56,268 nt of DNA, taken from NCBI GenBank assembly GCA_030615365.1, contig JAUWZM010000008.1, forward strand, positions 1-56,268. Direction: 5' to 3'. The translations under genes were made by a program, and so were the position numbers. This DNA comes from Candidatus Aerophobota bacterium (GTDB lineage Bacteria; Aerophobota; Aerophobia; Aerophobales; B3-G15). Shown in pieces: positions 18,250 through 27,953 of this stretch (the first letter of the stretch is position 1; every line of letters starts with the position of its first letter). Below the pieces are notes generated by a model, which made no database searches, was not told the DNA's origin, and was given only the letters and a program-made list of their open reading frames with translations.

Positions 18250-18510
18250 ATGCCTATAATAAAATCAGCTAAAAAAAGGATGCGGCAAAGCGTAATAAGA
18301 AAAAAACGTAACCGAAGAATAAAAAATAGGGTAAAGAATAGTATAAAAAATTTTCTGCAACTTGTAAACCAGAAAAAAGGGGAAGAAGCAAAGAAAATGC
18401 TTCCTCAAGTTATTAAACTTATCGATGTGACCTCATCCAAGGGAGTATGGCACAAAAATAAAGCCGCTCGGGAAAAATCCAAATTAATGAAAAAAATAGC
18501 TCAGCATTAA
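18250..18510 (+). CDS. rpsT: 30S ribosomal protein S20
   Basis: An 86-residue, very basic protein with the S20 pattern: IKSAKKRMRQS at the N-terminus, then RNRRIKNRVKNSIKNF and a C-terminal KNKAAREKSKLMKKI. It binds 16S rRNA early in 30S assembly. An AAGGAG site precedes the ATG by 7 bases. Confidence 0.97.
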   Translation: MPIIKSAKKRMRQSVIRKKRNRRIKNRVKNSIKNFLQLVNQKKGEEAKKMLPQVIKLIDVTSSKGVWHKNKAAREKSKLMKKIAQH

Positions 18511-18699
18511 AATTACAACGCAACTATTTTTAGCTATAGATTCACACGAAGTTAAGTTTAAATGCAAAAAACCACAGATATCATTAGAAGTTCTCATGAA
18601 TCTATAATAAATCTGATGATGGATTCATAAAATCTATCTTAGGAAAAATGCCTTATGTATGAAATATTAGTGTTCATCTGCAGCTGAACAGTGACAAAA

Positions 18700-20496
18700 A
18701 TGGAAGAAAAGAACATTCGTAATTTTTCTATAATTGCTCATATAGACCATGGGAAATCAACCCTTGCCGATCGTTTATTGGAGTATACTCATACTTTATC
18801 GTCGCGAGAGCTCACACACCAAACCCTGGATACCATGGATTTGGAAAGGGAAAGAGGGATTAGCATTAAAGCTCACAGCATCAGGCTTATTTACCAGTGC
18901 AAAAATAAAGACCGTTTTTTTCTTAATCTTATCGATACGCCCGGTCATGTAGATTTCAATTATGAGGTTTCCCGAGCCCTTGCTGCTTGCGAAGGAACTC
19001 TTTTATTGATAGATGCTGTACAAGGAGTGGAAGCTCAAACCGTTGCCAACCTCTATTTAGCTCAAAAGAGGAAATTAGCCATAATCCCTATTATTAACAA
19101 AATCGACCTTCCTTTAGCCAATCCAGAAAAGGTAAAGGATCAACTTAAAAAATTGGGATTATCCAACTCATCTCAGGCCATTTTAGCCAGTGCCAAAGAA
19201 GGAAAAGGTATAGAGGAAATCCTGGAAGCGATAGTTGAAAAAATCCCTCCTCCTGTTTATAATCTCAATGCCCCACTTAAAGCTCTCGTTTTTGACTCTC
19301 TATTTGATGTACACAGAGGGGTAGTAGGATATATTCGAGTTGCAGGGGGCACCATAAAACCGGGAATGAAAATTCAGGTAATGTCTTCGGGAAAACAATT
19401 CAAGGTAGAAGAAGTAGGTATACTGAAATTAGAGAGAGTGCCCGTAGAGAAACTGAGATCCGGAGAAGTAGGTTACTTTATTGCTAATGTGAAAAACATA
19501 GCTGATTTAACAGTAGGTGATACTATCACTCAATCTGATAATCCTACCCCCTACCCCTTTCCTGGGTATAAAAAACCAAAACCTATGGTTCTATGTGGAG
19601 TGTATCCCGGGGAAGGAGAAAAGTTTGAAAATCTCAAAATAGCCTTGAAAAAATTAAAACTAAATGACCCCGCTTTGAGTTTCCAGCCGGAGACCTCTCC
19701 AACATTAGGACCAGGGTTTCGCTGTGGATTCTTAGGGCTGTTACATAAAGAGATAGTTCAACAGAGACTGGAAAGAGAATTCGAATTAAAGTTAATTGCC
19801 ACTGCCCCCAATGTCATCTATCGTTTGCTTAAATCTAACGGAGAAATAATACAGGTAAACAATCCCAGCAAATTCCCTTCCCAGGGGAAAACTGAAATGG
19901 TAGAGGAACCTTATATTAAAGCAAGCATTGTAACCACTCAACAATACTTAGGAAATATATTTAAACTATTAGAAAAGAGAAGAGGGGAATTTTTAGATAT
20001 GCGATGGCTGGATACATCGCAAGTTCTTCTTCTCTATAAAATTCCTCTCTCAGAGATAGCTATGAAATTTTATGACGAGCTAAAGTCAGTAAGTCAAGGC
20101 TATGCTTCCTTTGACTACAAGCATGCAGGATACAAAGAGGCAAAATTGGTAAAACTTGAAGTCCTGGTAAACGGAAAATCCCTGGATGCCCTTTCTTTGG
20201 TTACTCATAAAGAAAAAGCCTATCCTAAAGCCAGAGTTTTAGCTAAAAAGTTAAAAGAATCAATCCCTAAACACCAGTTTCCTATTCCTATCCAAATTGC
20301 CATTGGTAGAAAGATAATAGCCAGGGAAACTATACCCGCTCTACGTAAAGACGTAACTGCTCCCCTTTATGGAGGAGATGTAACCAGAAAAAATAAACTC
20401 CTGGAACGCCAAAAGCAAGGTAAAAAGAGAATGAGGATGTTTGGAAAGGTCTCAATCCCTCAAAAAGCCTTCCTGGTTATTTCAGAGACAGATTAA
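18700..20496 (+). CDS. lepA: Elongation factor 4 (LepA)
   Basis: A 598-residue translational GTPase. G1 is AHIDHGKST, G2/G3 are ERGISIKAH and DTPGHVDF, and G4 is NKID; the C-terminal LepA-specific domain with GKVSIPQKAFL is intact. LepA acts on stalled or assembling ribosomes. I chose the ATG at 18700; a GTG at 18691 in frame is possible, and neither has a clear ribosome site. The 3' end overlaps the convergent oxidoreductase gene by 20 bases. Confidence 0.96.
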   Translation: MEEKNIRNFSIIAHIDHGKSTLADRLLEYTHTLSSRELTHQTLDTMDLERERGISIKAHSIRLIYQCKNKDRFFLNLIDTPGHVDFNYEVSRALAACEGTLLLIDAVQGVEAQTVANLYLAQKRKLAIIPIINKIDLPLANPEKVKDQLKKLGLSNSSQAILASAKEGKGIEEILEAIVEKIPPPVYNLNAPLKALVFDSLFDVHRGVVGYIRVAGGTIKPGMKIQVMSSGKQFKVEEVGILKLERVPVEKLRSGEVGYFIANVKNIADLTVGDTITQSDNPTPYPFPGYKKPKPMVLCGVYPGEGEKFENLKIALKKLKLNDPALSFQPETSPTLGPGFRCGFLGLLHKEIVQQRLEREFELKLIATAPNVIYRLLKSNGEIIQVNNPSKFPSQGKTEMVEEPYIKASIVTTQQYLGNIFKLLEKRRGEFLDMRWLDTSQVLLLYKIPLSEIAMKFYDELKSVSQGYASFDYKHAGYKEAKLVKLEVLVNGKSLDALSLVTHKEKAYPKARVLAKKLKESIPKHQFPIPIQIAIGRKIIARETIPALRKDVTAPLYGGDVTRKNKLLERQKQGKKRMRMFGKVSIPQKAFLVISETD

Positions 20497-21235
20497 CAAA
20501 TTCTTCTTCTTTTATCACTCCCAAGGGGAAATAAGGAATCATCTTTTCTTCTATCCATTGCAATGCATCCAGAGGAGATAATTTCCAGCAAGTGGGGCAA
20601 GGCGAGAGAATCTCCACCAAAGAAAACCTTCTCTTCTCAATCTGAAATAGAAAAGCCTTTTTTATTACCTTTTTCGCTTTTATTATGTGAGCAGGACTGG
20701 TTACCGCTACCCTTTCCAGGTAAAATGCCCCAGGAAGAGATGCGAGAAGCTCAGGAACCCTTATGGGATAACCATCTTCCTTTACTGTTCTGCCAAAAGG
20801 GGTGGTAGTAGTTTTTTGACCTAACAGGGTAGTGGGTGCCATCTGACCTCCAGTCATTCCATACGTGGCATTGTTAATAAAAATTACTGTAATAGCCTCT
20901 GCTCGACCAGCAGTATGAACAATTTCTGCCATTCCTATGGAGGCAAGGTCACCATCTCCCTGGTAGGCAAAAACTACTTTATCTGGATGAACTCTTTTTA
21001 TTCCAGTAGCTACTGCTGGAGCTCTACCATGAGAGGATTCCGCCATATCAAAATCAAAATAATCATAGGCTACTACTGCACAACCCACAGGAGAGATCCC
21101 AATTAAATTTTCCCTGATTTCAAGTTCATCAACCACCTCACAGATAAGACGATGAACTATTCCATGCCCACATCCTGGACAGTAATGAATGGAACTATCT
21201 CTCATTGACCTGGGCCTGGTAAATTTCAACTTCAT
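20477..21235 (-). CDS. 2-oxoacid:ferredoxin oxidoreductase, beta subunit
   Basis: A 252-residue thiamine-diphosphate-binding beta subunit of the KorB/VorB group. The N-terminal CPGCGHG cysteine motif and the TPP-binding GDGDLASIG...NNATYGMTGGQ are present. It would bind CoA-acylating 2-oxoacid chemistry to ferredoxin, but it needs alpha (and usually gamma/delta) subunits, and none lies beside it. The ATG at 21235 overlaps the LptE stop as ATGA; a TTG at 21244 is less likely. Being last in an envelope-gene operon is odd. The substrate cannot be read from sequence; 2-oxoglutarate or branched-chain oxoacids are usual for this group. Confidence 0.88.
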   Translation of the reverse strand: MKLKFTRPRSMRDSSIHYCPGCGHGIVHRLICEVVDELEIRENLIGISPVGCAVVAYDYFDFDMAESSHGRAPAVATGIKRVHPDKVVFAYQGDGDLASIGMAEIVHTAGRAEAITVIFINNATYGMTGGQMAPTTLLGQKTTTTPFGRTVKEDGYPIRVPELLASLPGAFYLERVAVTSPAHIIKAKKVIKKAFLFQIEKRRFSLVEILSPCPTCWKLSPLDALQWIEEKMIPYFPLGVIKEEEFVNLSLK

Positions 21236-21744
21236 TTTTTCCAACCTTCTAAGGTCAAATTGATTAAGTCTTCAGCTATTTTTCTACAAGTTTGTGTAAT
21301 AGCTTCCTCCTCAGTTTGAATAGAACCAAAAATTGAATAAACAGTAGCCGCACTTATCTTCTCTTTCCAGAATACTTCACTGTTCTCCTTTGAAACTAAA
21401 GTAGCCAGAACTTCAATTTTTACCTTGTATTCCTTCTCTTCTCGCGTAATCTCACTGAAGGGTTCATTCAAATAGTAAAGAATCTCTCCTTTTAATAGTA
21501 TACCAGCTTCATCTCTTTTCACTATTTTAAAACGAGTTTTAAGCAAAAAATTATCAATAATCTCCTGAGTAAGAATCTCCTCCAACCCTTCCTGAAAAGT
21601 CTTATTGACAAAAATAGGGATAGCGAGCTTTGACGTTGGGGAAGGAATAGGAGAAAATTCCAAATTGTATTCACAACCAGAAAGCAATAGTATAACGAAC
21701 AAACCTGTGGGAATTAACCACCAGAGAATTTCTTTCCTCTTCAC
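21232..21744 (-). CDS. LptE-like outer-membrane lipoprotein
   Basis: A 170-residue lipoprotein with a signal segment ending in the lipobox LLSGC, followed by the strand-helix pattern of LptE: SKLAIPIFVNKTFQEGLEE and a final amphipathic helix. LptE plugs the LptD barrel for lipopolysaccharide insertion, implying an outer membrane. I chose the GTG at 21744, preceded by AGGAG at 5 bases; a GTG at 21759 is also in frame. It begins just after the slipin stop and overlaps the next gene by 4 bases. Confidence 0.75.
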   Translation of the reverse strand: MKRKEILWWLIPTGLFVILLLSGCEYNLEFSPIPSPTSKLAIPIFVNKTFQEGLEEILTQEIIDNFLLKTRFKIVKRDEAGILLKGEILYYLNEPFSEITREEKEYKVKIEVLATLVSKENSEVFWKEKISAATVYSIFGSIQTEEEAITQTCRKIAEDLINLTLEGWKK

Positions 21745-21748
21745 TTCT

Positions 21749-22513
21749 CTACTCCTCACGCCTTACTTTATTACTGGCCAATTTACCAAAGGTTTCCAAA
21801 AAACTAATGGGCAAAGGGAAAATAATGGTAGAATTCTGTTCAGTAGCTATATCTGCCAGAGTCTGCAGATACCTAAGTTGAATAGCTTGAGGATACTGGG
21901 CAATAATTTTTGCTGCTTGAGAGAGTTTCTCTGCAGCTTGAAACTCACCCTGGGCATTAATAATCTTAGCTCTTCTCTCCCTTTCTACCTCAGCTTGTCG
22001 GGCCATAGCTCTCTTCATAGTGTCGGGTATTTCAATTTCTTTTACCTCTACCACGCTTACTTTAATTCCCCAGGGATCAGTCTGCTCGTCAACAATGGTT
22101 TGAAGTCTCTCATTTAGTTTTTCTCTTTGAGATAAAAGATCATCCAGCTCTATCTCTCCCACTACCCCTCTTAGGGTAGTCTGGGCAATCTGAAGGGTAG
22201 CAAAACGAAAGTTTTCTACTTCTACCACTGCTTTAGTAGGATCTATCACTCTAAAATAAATTACCGCATTTACCTTCACTGGAACATTATCTTTGGTAAT
22301 AACCTCCTGAGGTTGAACATCAAAATTACTCGTTCTTAAACCTACCTTAACCATTCTATCTACAATAGGAATAAGTAAAAATAAACCCGGACCCTTAGCT
22401 CCAACCAATCTACCCAGGCGAAAGATAACTCCCCTCTCATATTCGGTAACCACCCTAACCGCAGCCATTAAAATTATAATCACAACAACGACTAAAAAAA
22501 TTATCACTCCCAT
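21749..22513 (-). CDS. Slipin (SPFH/stomatin family)
   Basis: A 254-residue membrane-anchored SPFH protein: one N-terminal helix (residues 1-20), then [13 protein letters not shown] and the long coiled coil with [13 protein letters not shown]. It forms membrane scaffolds that work with NfeD proteases. A GGGAGG site precedes the ATG. The two NfeD genes directly upstream make the classic slipin-NfeD arrangement. Confidence 0.95.
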   Translation of the reverse strand: MGVIIFLVVVVIIILMAAVRVVTEYERGVIFRLGRLVGAKGPGLFLLIPIVDRMVKVGLRTSNFDVQPQEVITKDNVPVKVNAVIYFRVIDPTKAVVEVENFRFATLQIAQTTLRGVVGEIELDDLLSQREKLNERLQTIVDEQTDPWGIKVSVVEVKEIEIPDTMKRAMARQAEVERERRAKIINAQGEFQAAEKLSQAAKIIAQYPQAIQLRYLQTLADIATEQNSTIIFPLPISFLETFGKLASNKVRREE

Positions 22514-22517
22514 TTTT

Positions 22518-22802
22518 TTAAACCTCCCATTTTTTTACCACTAATATATTTCTATCTATTTTTATTACTTCTACTTTTTCTCCAGTTTTAATCACCTTCT
22601 CAGGAAAAAGGTTCGTAGCATTCCAGATTTCCTGTCCGTGAATTCGAACCTTTCCATCTGGATTAAGGTCATTTACAGCTATTCCCACTTCTCCTATCAT
22701 ACCAACAAGTCCGGTAGTGGGTCTTTTAAGCTGGGCTTTCACTATCATAACCACGACGAGAGCTGCTACTACTATTATTCCAAGAAGAATTATCCATCCC
22801 AT
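22518..22802 (-). CDS. Short NfeD-like OB-fold membrane protein
   Basis: A 94-residue protein with one N-terminal membrane helix (residues 3-24) and a soluble OB-fold domain with [16 protein letters not shown] and the closing [10 protein letters not shown]...LVV strand. It resembles the C-terminal part of the next (upstream) gene product and may have arisen by partial duplication. It sits between that protease and slipin with 3-4 base gaps, so all three are one translational unit. Confidence 0.88.
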   Translation of the reverse strand: MGWIILLGIIVVAALVVVMIVKAQLKRPTTGLVGMIGEVGIAVNDLNPDGKVRIHGQEIWNATNLFPEKVIKTGEKVEVIKIDRNILVVKKWEV

Positions 22803-22805
22803 TTT

Positions 22806-24113
22806 TTACCTCTCTTTTTTAACCTGAAGTTCCATCCCTCTTATATCTACCACTTCCACTTTGTCCCCTTTTTTTATCACCTCCTCAGGGGATTTAACAA
22901 AAGCATTCCATATTTCTCCATGAATTAAAATTTTACCTGTAGGGTGAAGGTCTCTCCTCGCAACCCCAATCTCACCAATCATTGCTTCTATTCCAGTAAC
23001 CGGTTTTTTAATTTGAGCTTTTATAGTATAAGAAATAATAAATACAAAAAGAGCACTGGTTACAGCTACTCCACTGATAATATATGGCCAGGAAATAGTA
23101 ATATAAATAGCACCAGGGTCTACCAGCATAAGAGAACCTAAAGTAAGAGCTATAATCCCTCCTATAGTTAAAGCTCCATAAGAGGTAATCTCAACCTCTA
23201 AAATAAAAAGAATCACTGCTAAGGCAATCAAGAGGAGCCCGGCTAAATTAAAAGGAATGATCTGAAGGGCAAAAAAGGACAGGATTAAGCATATTGCTCC
23301 AGCTATTCCTGGTAGTAATACCCCGGGATGAGAAAATTCAAGAATAATTCCCCAAATCCCTATCATTAAAAGAATATAAGCTAAATTGGGATCAGCTAAT
23401 TTTTGTAGGAATCTATCCTTAAAACCCATCTGATCAAAGTGAATCTTAGCCCCTTTTGTATGTAAGATAACCGAGCCTTCAGGAAATTCTATCTCTTTTC
23501 CATCTAATTGTTCTAAAAGCTCATCTATATTCTCAGCAATTACATCTATTATCTTTAAGTTTAACGCTTCCCTGGCTGTTACCGAGGCACTCTCTCTCAC
23601 AGATTCCTCTGCCCACTTTGCATTCCTCCCTCTTTTCTCAGCAATAGATTTTATATAAGAGGCAGCATCGTTCACTACCTTTTCTTCCATTGTCTTATCC
23701 ATTGCCCCCATGAAAGCCACAGGATGAGCAGCTCCAATGTTAGTTCCGGGTGCCATAGCTAAAATATGAGCAGCAAGGGCAATGAAAACTCCTGCGGAAG
23801 CTGCTCTTGCTCCTCGGGGAGAAACATACACAACGACAGGGATCTCACTATTCATAATTAATTTAATTATATCTCTCATAGAGGAATCCAGTCCTCCTGG
23901 TGTATCCAGTTGAATTATTACACACTTCGTATTCCTTTCCTTCATTGAATTGAATACTTTTTTCAAATAATCCACAGTAGCAGGACTTATTGTTCCCTCC
24001 AATTTTATCACTTCCACTAAATGATCTTCGGCAAAAATAAATCCATTAAAAGAAAATAAAACAAGTATCAGTATAGCTGATGCAATCCTTATCTTTTTTA
24101 TTATATTAAACAT
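22806..24113 (-). CDS. NfeD-family membrane serine protease (ClpP-like)
   Basis: A 435-residue protein: signal peptide (1-28), ClpP-class protease domain (about 30-220) with the serine in RAASAGVFIALA and a downstream Lys region (SVTAREALNLKIID), four to five membrane helices (about 240-355), and a C-terminal NfeD OB domain. Ser-Lys proteases of this type cleave stomatin/slipin partners. The neighbouring slipin gene is the expected partner. Confidence 0.95.
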   Translation of the reverse strand: MFNIIKKIRIASAILILVLFSFNGFIFAEDHLVEVIKLEGTISPATVDYLKKVFNSMKERNTKCVIIQLDTPGGLDSSMRDIIKLIMNSEIPVVVYVSPRGARAASAGVFIALAAHILAMAPGTNIGAAHPVAFMGAMDKTMEEKVVNDAASYIKSIAEKRGRNAKWAEESVRESASVTAREALNLKIIDVIAENIDELLEQLDGKEIEFPEGSVILHTKGAKIHFDQMGFKDRFLQKLADPNLAYILLMIGIWGIILEFSHPGVLLPGIAGAICLILSFFALQIIPFNLAGLLLIALAVILFILEVEITSYGALTIGGIIALTLGSLMLVDPGAIYITISWPYIISGVAVTSALFVFIISYTIKAQIKKPVTGIEAMIGEIGVARRDLHPTGKILIHGEIWNAFVKSPEEVIKKGDKVEVVDIRGMELQVKKER

Positions 24114-24122
24114 TTTTTGTTA

Positions 24123-25355
24123 TCATTGAGCTGTGTGAATTTGTGGCGAATTTTCTACTAATACCTTCACTTTATCCCAGATTTTTTCAGCAACTTCCCT
24201 TTTAGTCAACCTGGGAAAAGATTCAACTTCTTCCTTTTCATTTATTAAGCTAACTATATTGGTATCTACAGCAAATCCTGCGCCAGGCAAAGATATGTTG
24301 TTAGCTACTATTAGATCAAGATTTTTCAACCTTAGCTTTCTCTTGGCCTCTTTTTCTAAATCTTTGGTTTCAGCACAAAAACCTATCAAAATTTTATTCT
24401 GTTTCATCTTACCAAGTTCAGCTAAAATATCAGGAGTTCTCTTTAGTTCCAGAAGAATTTCCTCTCCCTTATCTTTCTTCATTTTTCCTCTCGTCTTTTT
24501 CAAGGGAGAAAAATCTGCTACAGCTGCAGCCATTATGACCCCATCAACTTGAGGAAAATGCTCAGTTACACAGGCTTTCATCTGTTCGGCTGATTCTACT
24601 CTGTGGAATTCAACTCCAGAGGGTACTTCAAGAAAAGTAGGTCCACTAATCAGAATAACTCTTGCTCCTCGAGATACACCTTCCTCAGCTAAGGCATAAC
24701 CCATCTTACCAGTAGAATAGTTACTCAGGAAACGAACTCTATCTAAGGGCTCCCGGGTGGGACCGGCGGTTACTAAAAAAGTTTTCCCTTGAAAATCTTC
24801 CTTGAGATCAAAAACTTTCTCTACATACTCTACAATCTGAGAAGGATCGCTCATCCTCCCCTCCCCTACTTCTCCTGAGGCAAGCTTTCCTCTCGTTGGT
24901 CCCACAAACTTAAACCCTAAGTCGTTAAGCTTTTTTATATTTTGCTGGAGAATAGGATTTATCCACATCCGATGATTCATAGCCGGGGCAATCAATACAG
25001 GAGCCTGAGTAGCTAAAACTGTGGTGGTAAGAATATTATCGGCTATTCCGCAGGCTATTTTTCCTATCACATTAGCAGTAGCCGGAGCAATTAAAAAAAT
25101 ATCAGCTAAGGAAGACAGAGAAATATGCTTTAGATTATTATTGCCTTTACTAAATCTATCCAGAACAACCTCTCGAGAAGCTAAGTTTTGAAAAGTTGTT
25201 GGATGAACAAAATTGGTCGCTGCCCGAGTCATAATGGGATAAACCTCAGCTTTTCTTTCTCTCAATAATCTAATAATTTCTGCTGCTTTATACGCAGCAA
25301 TACTTCCAGTTATTCCCAGAAGGATATTTTTATTCTGTAATTTGGAATTTTTCAT
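24123..25355 (-). CDS. coaBC: Bifunctional CoaBC (coenzyme A synthesis)
   Basis: A 410-residue fusion of phosphopantothenoylcysteine decarboxylase and synthetase. The flavin domain starts ILLGITGSIAAYKAAE and has APAMNHRMW; the synthetase domain starts near residue 190 with LVTAGPTREPLDRVRFLSN and ends with the nucleotide site VANNIS. Both halves are full length. I chose the ATG at 25355, which gives a normal N-terminus; a GTG at 25382, seven bases after the apt stop, is also in frame. No strong ribosome site marks either. Confidence 0.95.
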   Translation of the reverse strand: MKNSKLQNKNILLGITGSIAAYKAAEIIRLLRERKAEVYPIMTRAATNFVHPTTFQNLASREVVLDRFSKGNNNLKHISLSSLADIFLIAPATANVIGKIACGIADNILTTTVLATQAPVLIAPAMNHRMWINPILQQNIKKLNDLGFKFVGPTRGKLASGEVGEGRMSDPSQIVEYVEKVFDLKEDFQGKTFLVTAGPTREPLDRVRFLSNYSTGKMGYALAEEGVSRGARVILISGPTFLEVPSGVEFHRVESAEQMKACVTEHFPQVDGVIMAAAVADFSPLKKTRGKMKKDKGEEILLELKRTPDILAELGKMKQNKILIGFCAETKDLEKEAKRKLRLKNLDLIVANNISLPGAGFAVDTNIVSLINEKEEVESFPRLTKREVAEKIWDKVKVLVENSPQIHTAQ

Positions 25356-25388
25356 TTTAGATTTTAATTTGGTAGATCTCACTACTTC

Positions 25389-25910
25389 TTATTCTCTAAA
25401 CTTTATTAAAGAGAAAATATCGTAACCTTTTAATTTTTCCCTTCCCTTTAAATAGGTAAGCTCCACCAAAAAACAAACCCCCACTACTATCCCACCTAAT
25501 TTTTCCACTAACTGGCAGGTAGCCTTCGCTGTTCCCCCAGTAGCAATAAGATCATCAACAACTAAGATCCTCTCTCCCTTTTTTATGGCATCCTTGTGAA
25601 TCTCTATCGCATCCTCCCCGTATTCTAAACTATAGCTAATCCTCTCTACCTCGTAGGGAAGCTTTCCTGGTTTTCTCACCGGAATAAACCCTACTCCTAA
25701 CTCATATGCCAGGGCAGCTCCTAAAATAAAACCTCGAGATTCAACGCTAACCAGAGAAGAAACTTTACTCTTCCTGTAATGCTCAGCTAATTCTAAAATA
25801 GCCTCCTTGAATGAAGAAGCATCCTGCAGGAGAGGAGTAATATCTTTAAAAGCGATACCCTTTTTAGGAAAATCAGGTATATTTCTAATCTTTTGTATCA
25901 GTTTCCCCAT
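25389..25910 (-). CDS. apt: Adenine phosphoribosyltransferase
   Basis: A 173-residue Apt that salvages adenine with PRPP to AMP. The N-terminal IRNIPDFPKKGIAFKDITPL, ESRGFILG, and PRPP loop VVDDLIATGGTAKA are intact. AAGGAG precedes the ATG. The two A bases of that site belong to a 14-bp target duplication made by the mobile element at 25935, so this start lies at the edge of the insertion. Confidence 0.97.
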   Translation of the reverse strand: MGKLIQKIRNIPDFPKKGIAFKDITPLLQDASSFKEAILELAEHYRKSKVSSLVSVESRGFILGAALAYELGVGFIPVRKPGKLPYEVERISYSLEYGEDAIEIHKDAIKKGERILVVDDLIATGGTAKATCQLVEKLGGIVVGVCFLVELTYLKGREKLKGYDIFSLIKFRE

Positions 25911-25920
25911 AATCTTCTCC

Positions 25921-26245
25921 TTGCCAGTCTTTTAGTAATGCCAAAACTCAACCGCAGAGAACGCAGAGAAATCATTAAATATCAATAAACTACGAGGCTT
26001 TTGATTGTCTCCCCTCTGTGCTCTCCTATGATAATCCTTCTTCTTAACCTTAACCTCATCCTTAACCTTCTTCTCATCCTTATCCTCATCTACTATTAAT
26101 TGTGATTGGTAATCGGTAATGAGTAAAGAAGTTTTTTTTTACCCTTCACAATATCACTCATTACATCTCACGTCTTACATTCCCTCTGTGCACTCTGTGG
26201 TTTCATGTTTTCCTTCATGTTATTTTTGACATTGCCAGTCTTTTA
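25921..26245 (-). mobile_element. MITE-like element, copy A, with 14-bp target duplication
   Basis: A 297-bp non-coding element (25935-26231) flanked by identical 14-base direct repeats (25921-25934 and 26232-26245; TTGCCAGTCTTTTA). Its ends are imperfect inverted repeats: GTAATGCCAAAAC... at one end and, read inward from the other, AATGTCAAAAATAACATG. Both continue into CCACAGAG/CCGCAGAG-type sequence. The same ends occur at 32539, 33882 and 50957. It separates recJ from apt and supplies the recJ stop codon. Confidence 0.8.
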
Positions 26246-27923
26246 TTTCTAATTGGATTTTTTTCTTTCCCCGGTACCTGTGTATCCTGGGAGTGTACAG
26301 AATGCGAGCCACTCCTTTTTGGATAATGGATTTCTCTTCTTTATTCAATCCAAATCTAATGGCTTCAAATTCTTCCTTTCCCTGGAAAGAGGCTACCTTT
26401 AATTTAAGTCCCTTTTTAATTTTTTCAGAAGATACGGGGCGCACTTTTTCAGCTAAGAAAAGAGGAAAAGGATTTTCAGAACCATAGGGAGCTAATAGCT
26501 CGAGTTCCTCTACCATTTCCAGATTTAGTTTATCTAAACTTACTTTCGCATCAACAAAATAAGAGGGAGAAAAATCTTCAAGGGAAAGCATATTATGAGC
26601 TAAACAGTTTAATCTTTTCTTTAACGGCTCAATATTTCCTATTGGAAGAGTCACCCCCGCTGCTAATTTATGTCCTCCAAAACTTCGAAGTAGATCCTCG
26701 CATCTCTTCAGAGCTTTAAAAATGGGGAAACCAGGTATACTCCTCGCTGAGCCTCTGGCTAATTCCCCATCCAAGGAAAAAGCAAGACTGGGACACAGAT
26801 GCTTATCCTTCACATAGGAAGCTACCAGACCAACAACTCCAGGATGCCATCCTTCCTTAGCTACCACAATTACCCAATCTTGCCTATCGGCAAGCAAAAT
26901 CTGGTCTGCCTCTTGACACATTCTCTTTGCTATTTTCCGACGATGGGTATTCTCTTTGTTTAACTCCCTGGCCAAATGAAAGGCCTGCTCATACGTAGTT
27001 GATAAAAGAAGATCTACTCCCTTCTTAGCTAAGCTAAGACGTCCGCAGGCATTCAAACGAGGAGCGAGAATATATCCCACTTCTTTTTCACTAATCTCTT
27101 TTTTATCAAAACCTGTCAAGGCAATCAAAGCTCTTAATCCCAGACAGAGAGAGGGGCTATTTAGCATCTTCAGGCCTAGCCTTACCAAAACTCTGTTCTC
27201 TCCACGTAGAGGAACAAGATCTCCTATGGTTCCCAAAGTTACCAAATCTAAATAATTATTTAAACAACTGGCAGAAAGCCCCATTTCCTGAGCTAAAGCC
27301 TGACAAAGTTTAAAAGCTACACCCACTCCGGAAAGTCCCTTAAATGGATAATTACAATCAGGCTGATGAGGATTCAGAACAGGTATGTTTGGAGAAGCAG
27401 GGGTTTCTGTGCGGTGATGATCGGTAATCACCACTTCCATTCCTAAACTATGGGCATACTTAACCTCCTCTGTCGAAGAAATTCCACAATCGCAGGTGAT
27501 AATGAGGTTGATTTTTTCCTTAGATGCTTTTCTTATAGCTTCTCTATTTAACCCGTAGCCTTCACTCTGTCGATGAGGGATATAAAAATAACCAGAGATT
27601 TTTAAATCTCTTAAAAATTTTAAAAGAAGGCTGGTAGCAGTGATTCCATCTGCATCATAGTCCCCATACACAAGAATTCTTTCCCCTTTGTGGATACCTT
27701 TCATTATCCTCTTCACTGCTCTATCCATATCCTTCATTAAAAAGGGGTCATAAAGATCCTGAGACGAAGGATGAATAAATTTTCCTATATCCTCCTCAGC
27801 TACCCCTCTATTATGTAAAAGAGCGATGAGTAAAGGAGACAAATCCCATTTCTTAGAAAGGGGAAAAGATTTTTCTTTTTCTAACCCCTTCCTAAAAATC
27901 CACTTCGGCTTAAGATTCTCCAT
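26220..27923 (-). CDS. recJ: Single-stranded-DNA exonuclease RecJ
   Basis: A 567-residue DHH-family 5'-3' exonuclease used in recombination and repair. The phosphoesterase motifs VYGDYDADG, TCDCGISS and VVITDHH are intact, followed by the DHHA1 region (RSIPGFPIFKAL...GGHKLAAG) and the OB domain. The last three codons and the stop lie inside a MITE-like insertion. Removing the element restores a frame reading WQGEDYGETDTKD that ends within apt, so RecJ has probably lost about ten C-terminal residues. The catalytic core is untouched. Confidence 0.95.
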   Translation of the reverse strand: MENLKPKWIFRKGLEKEKSFPLSKKWDLSPLLIALLHNRGVAEEDIGKFIHPSSQDLYDPFLMKDMDRAVKRIMKGIHKGERILVYGDYDADGITATSLLLKFLRDLKISGYFYIPHRQSEGYGLNREAIRKASKEKINLIITCDCGISSTEEVKYAHSLGMEVVITDHHRTETPASPNIPVLNPHQPDCNYPFKGLSGVGVAFKLCQALAQEMGLSASCLNNYLDLVTLGTIGDLVPLRGENRVLVRLGLKMLNSPSLCLGLRALIALTGFDKKEISEKEVGYILAPRLNACGRLSLAKKGVDLLLSTTYEQAFHLARELNKENTHRRKIAKRMCQEADQILLADRQDWVIVVAKEGWHPGVVGLVASYVKDKHLCPSLAFSLDGELARGSARSIPGFPIFKALKRCEDLLRSFGGHKLAAGVTLPIGNIEPLKKRLNCLAHNMLSLEDFSPSYFVDAKVSLDKLNLEMVEELELLAPYGSENPFPLFLAEKVRPVSSEKIKKGLKLKVASFQGKEEFEAIRFGLNKEEKSIIQKGVARILYTPRIHRYRGKKKIQLEIKDWQCQK

Positions 27924-27953
27924 TGGTTTATTATAGATAATTTACCTGAATAG

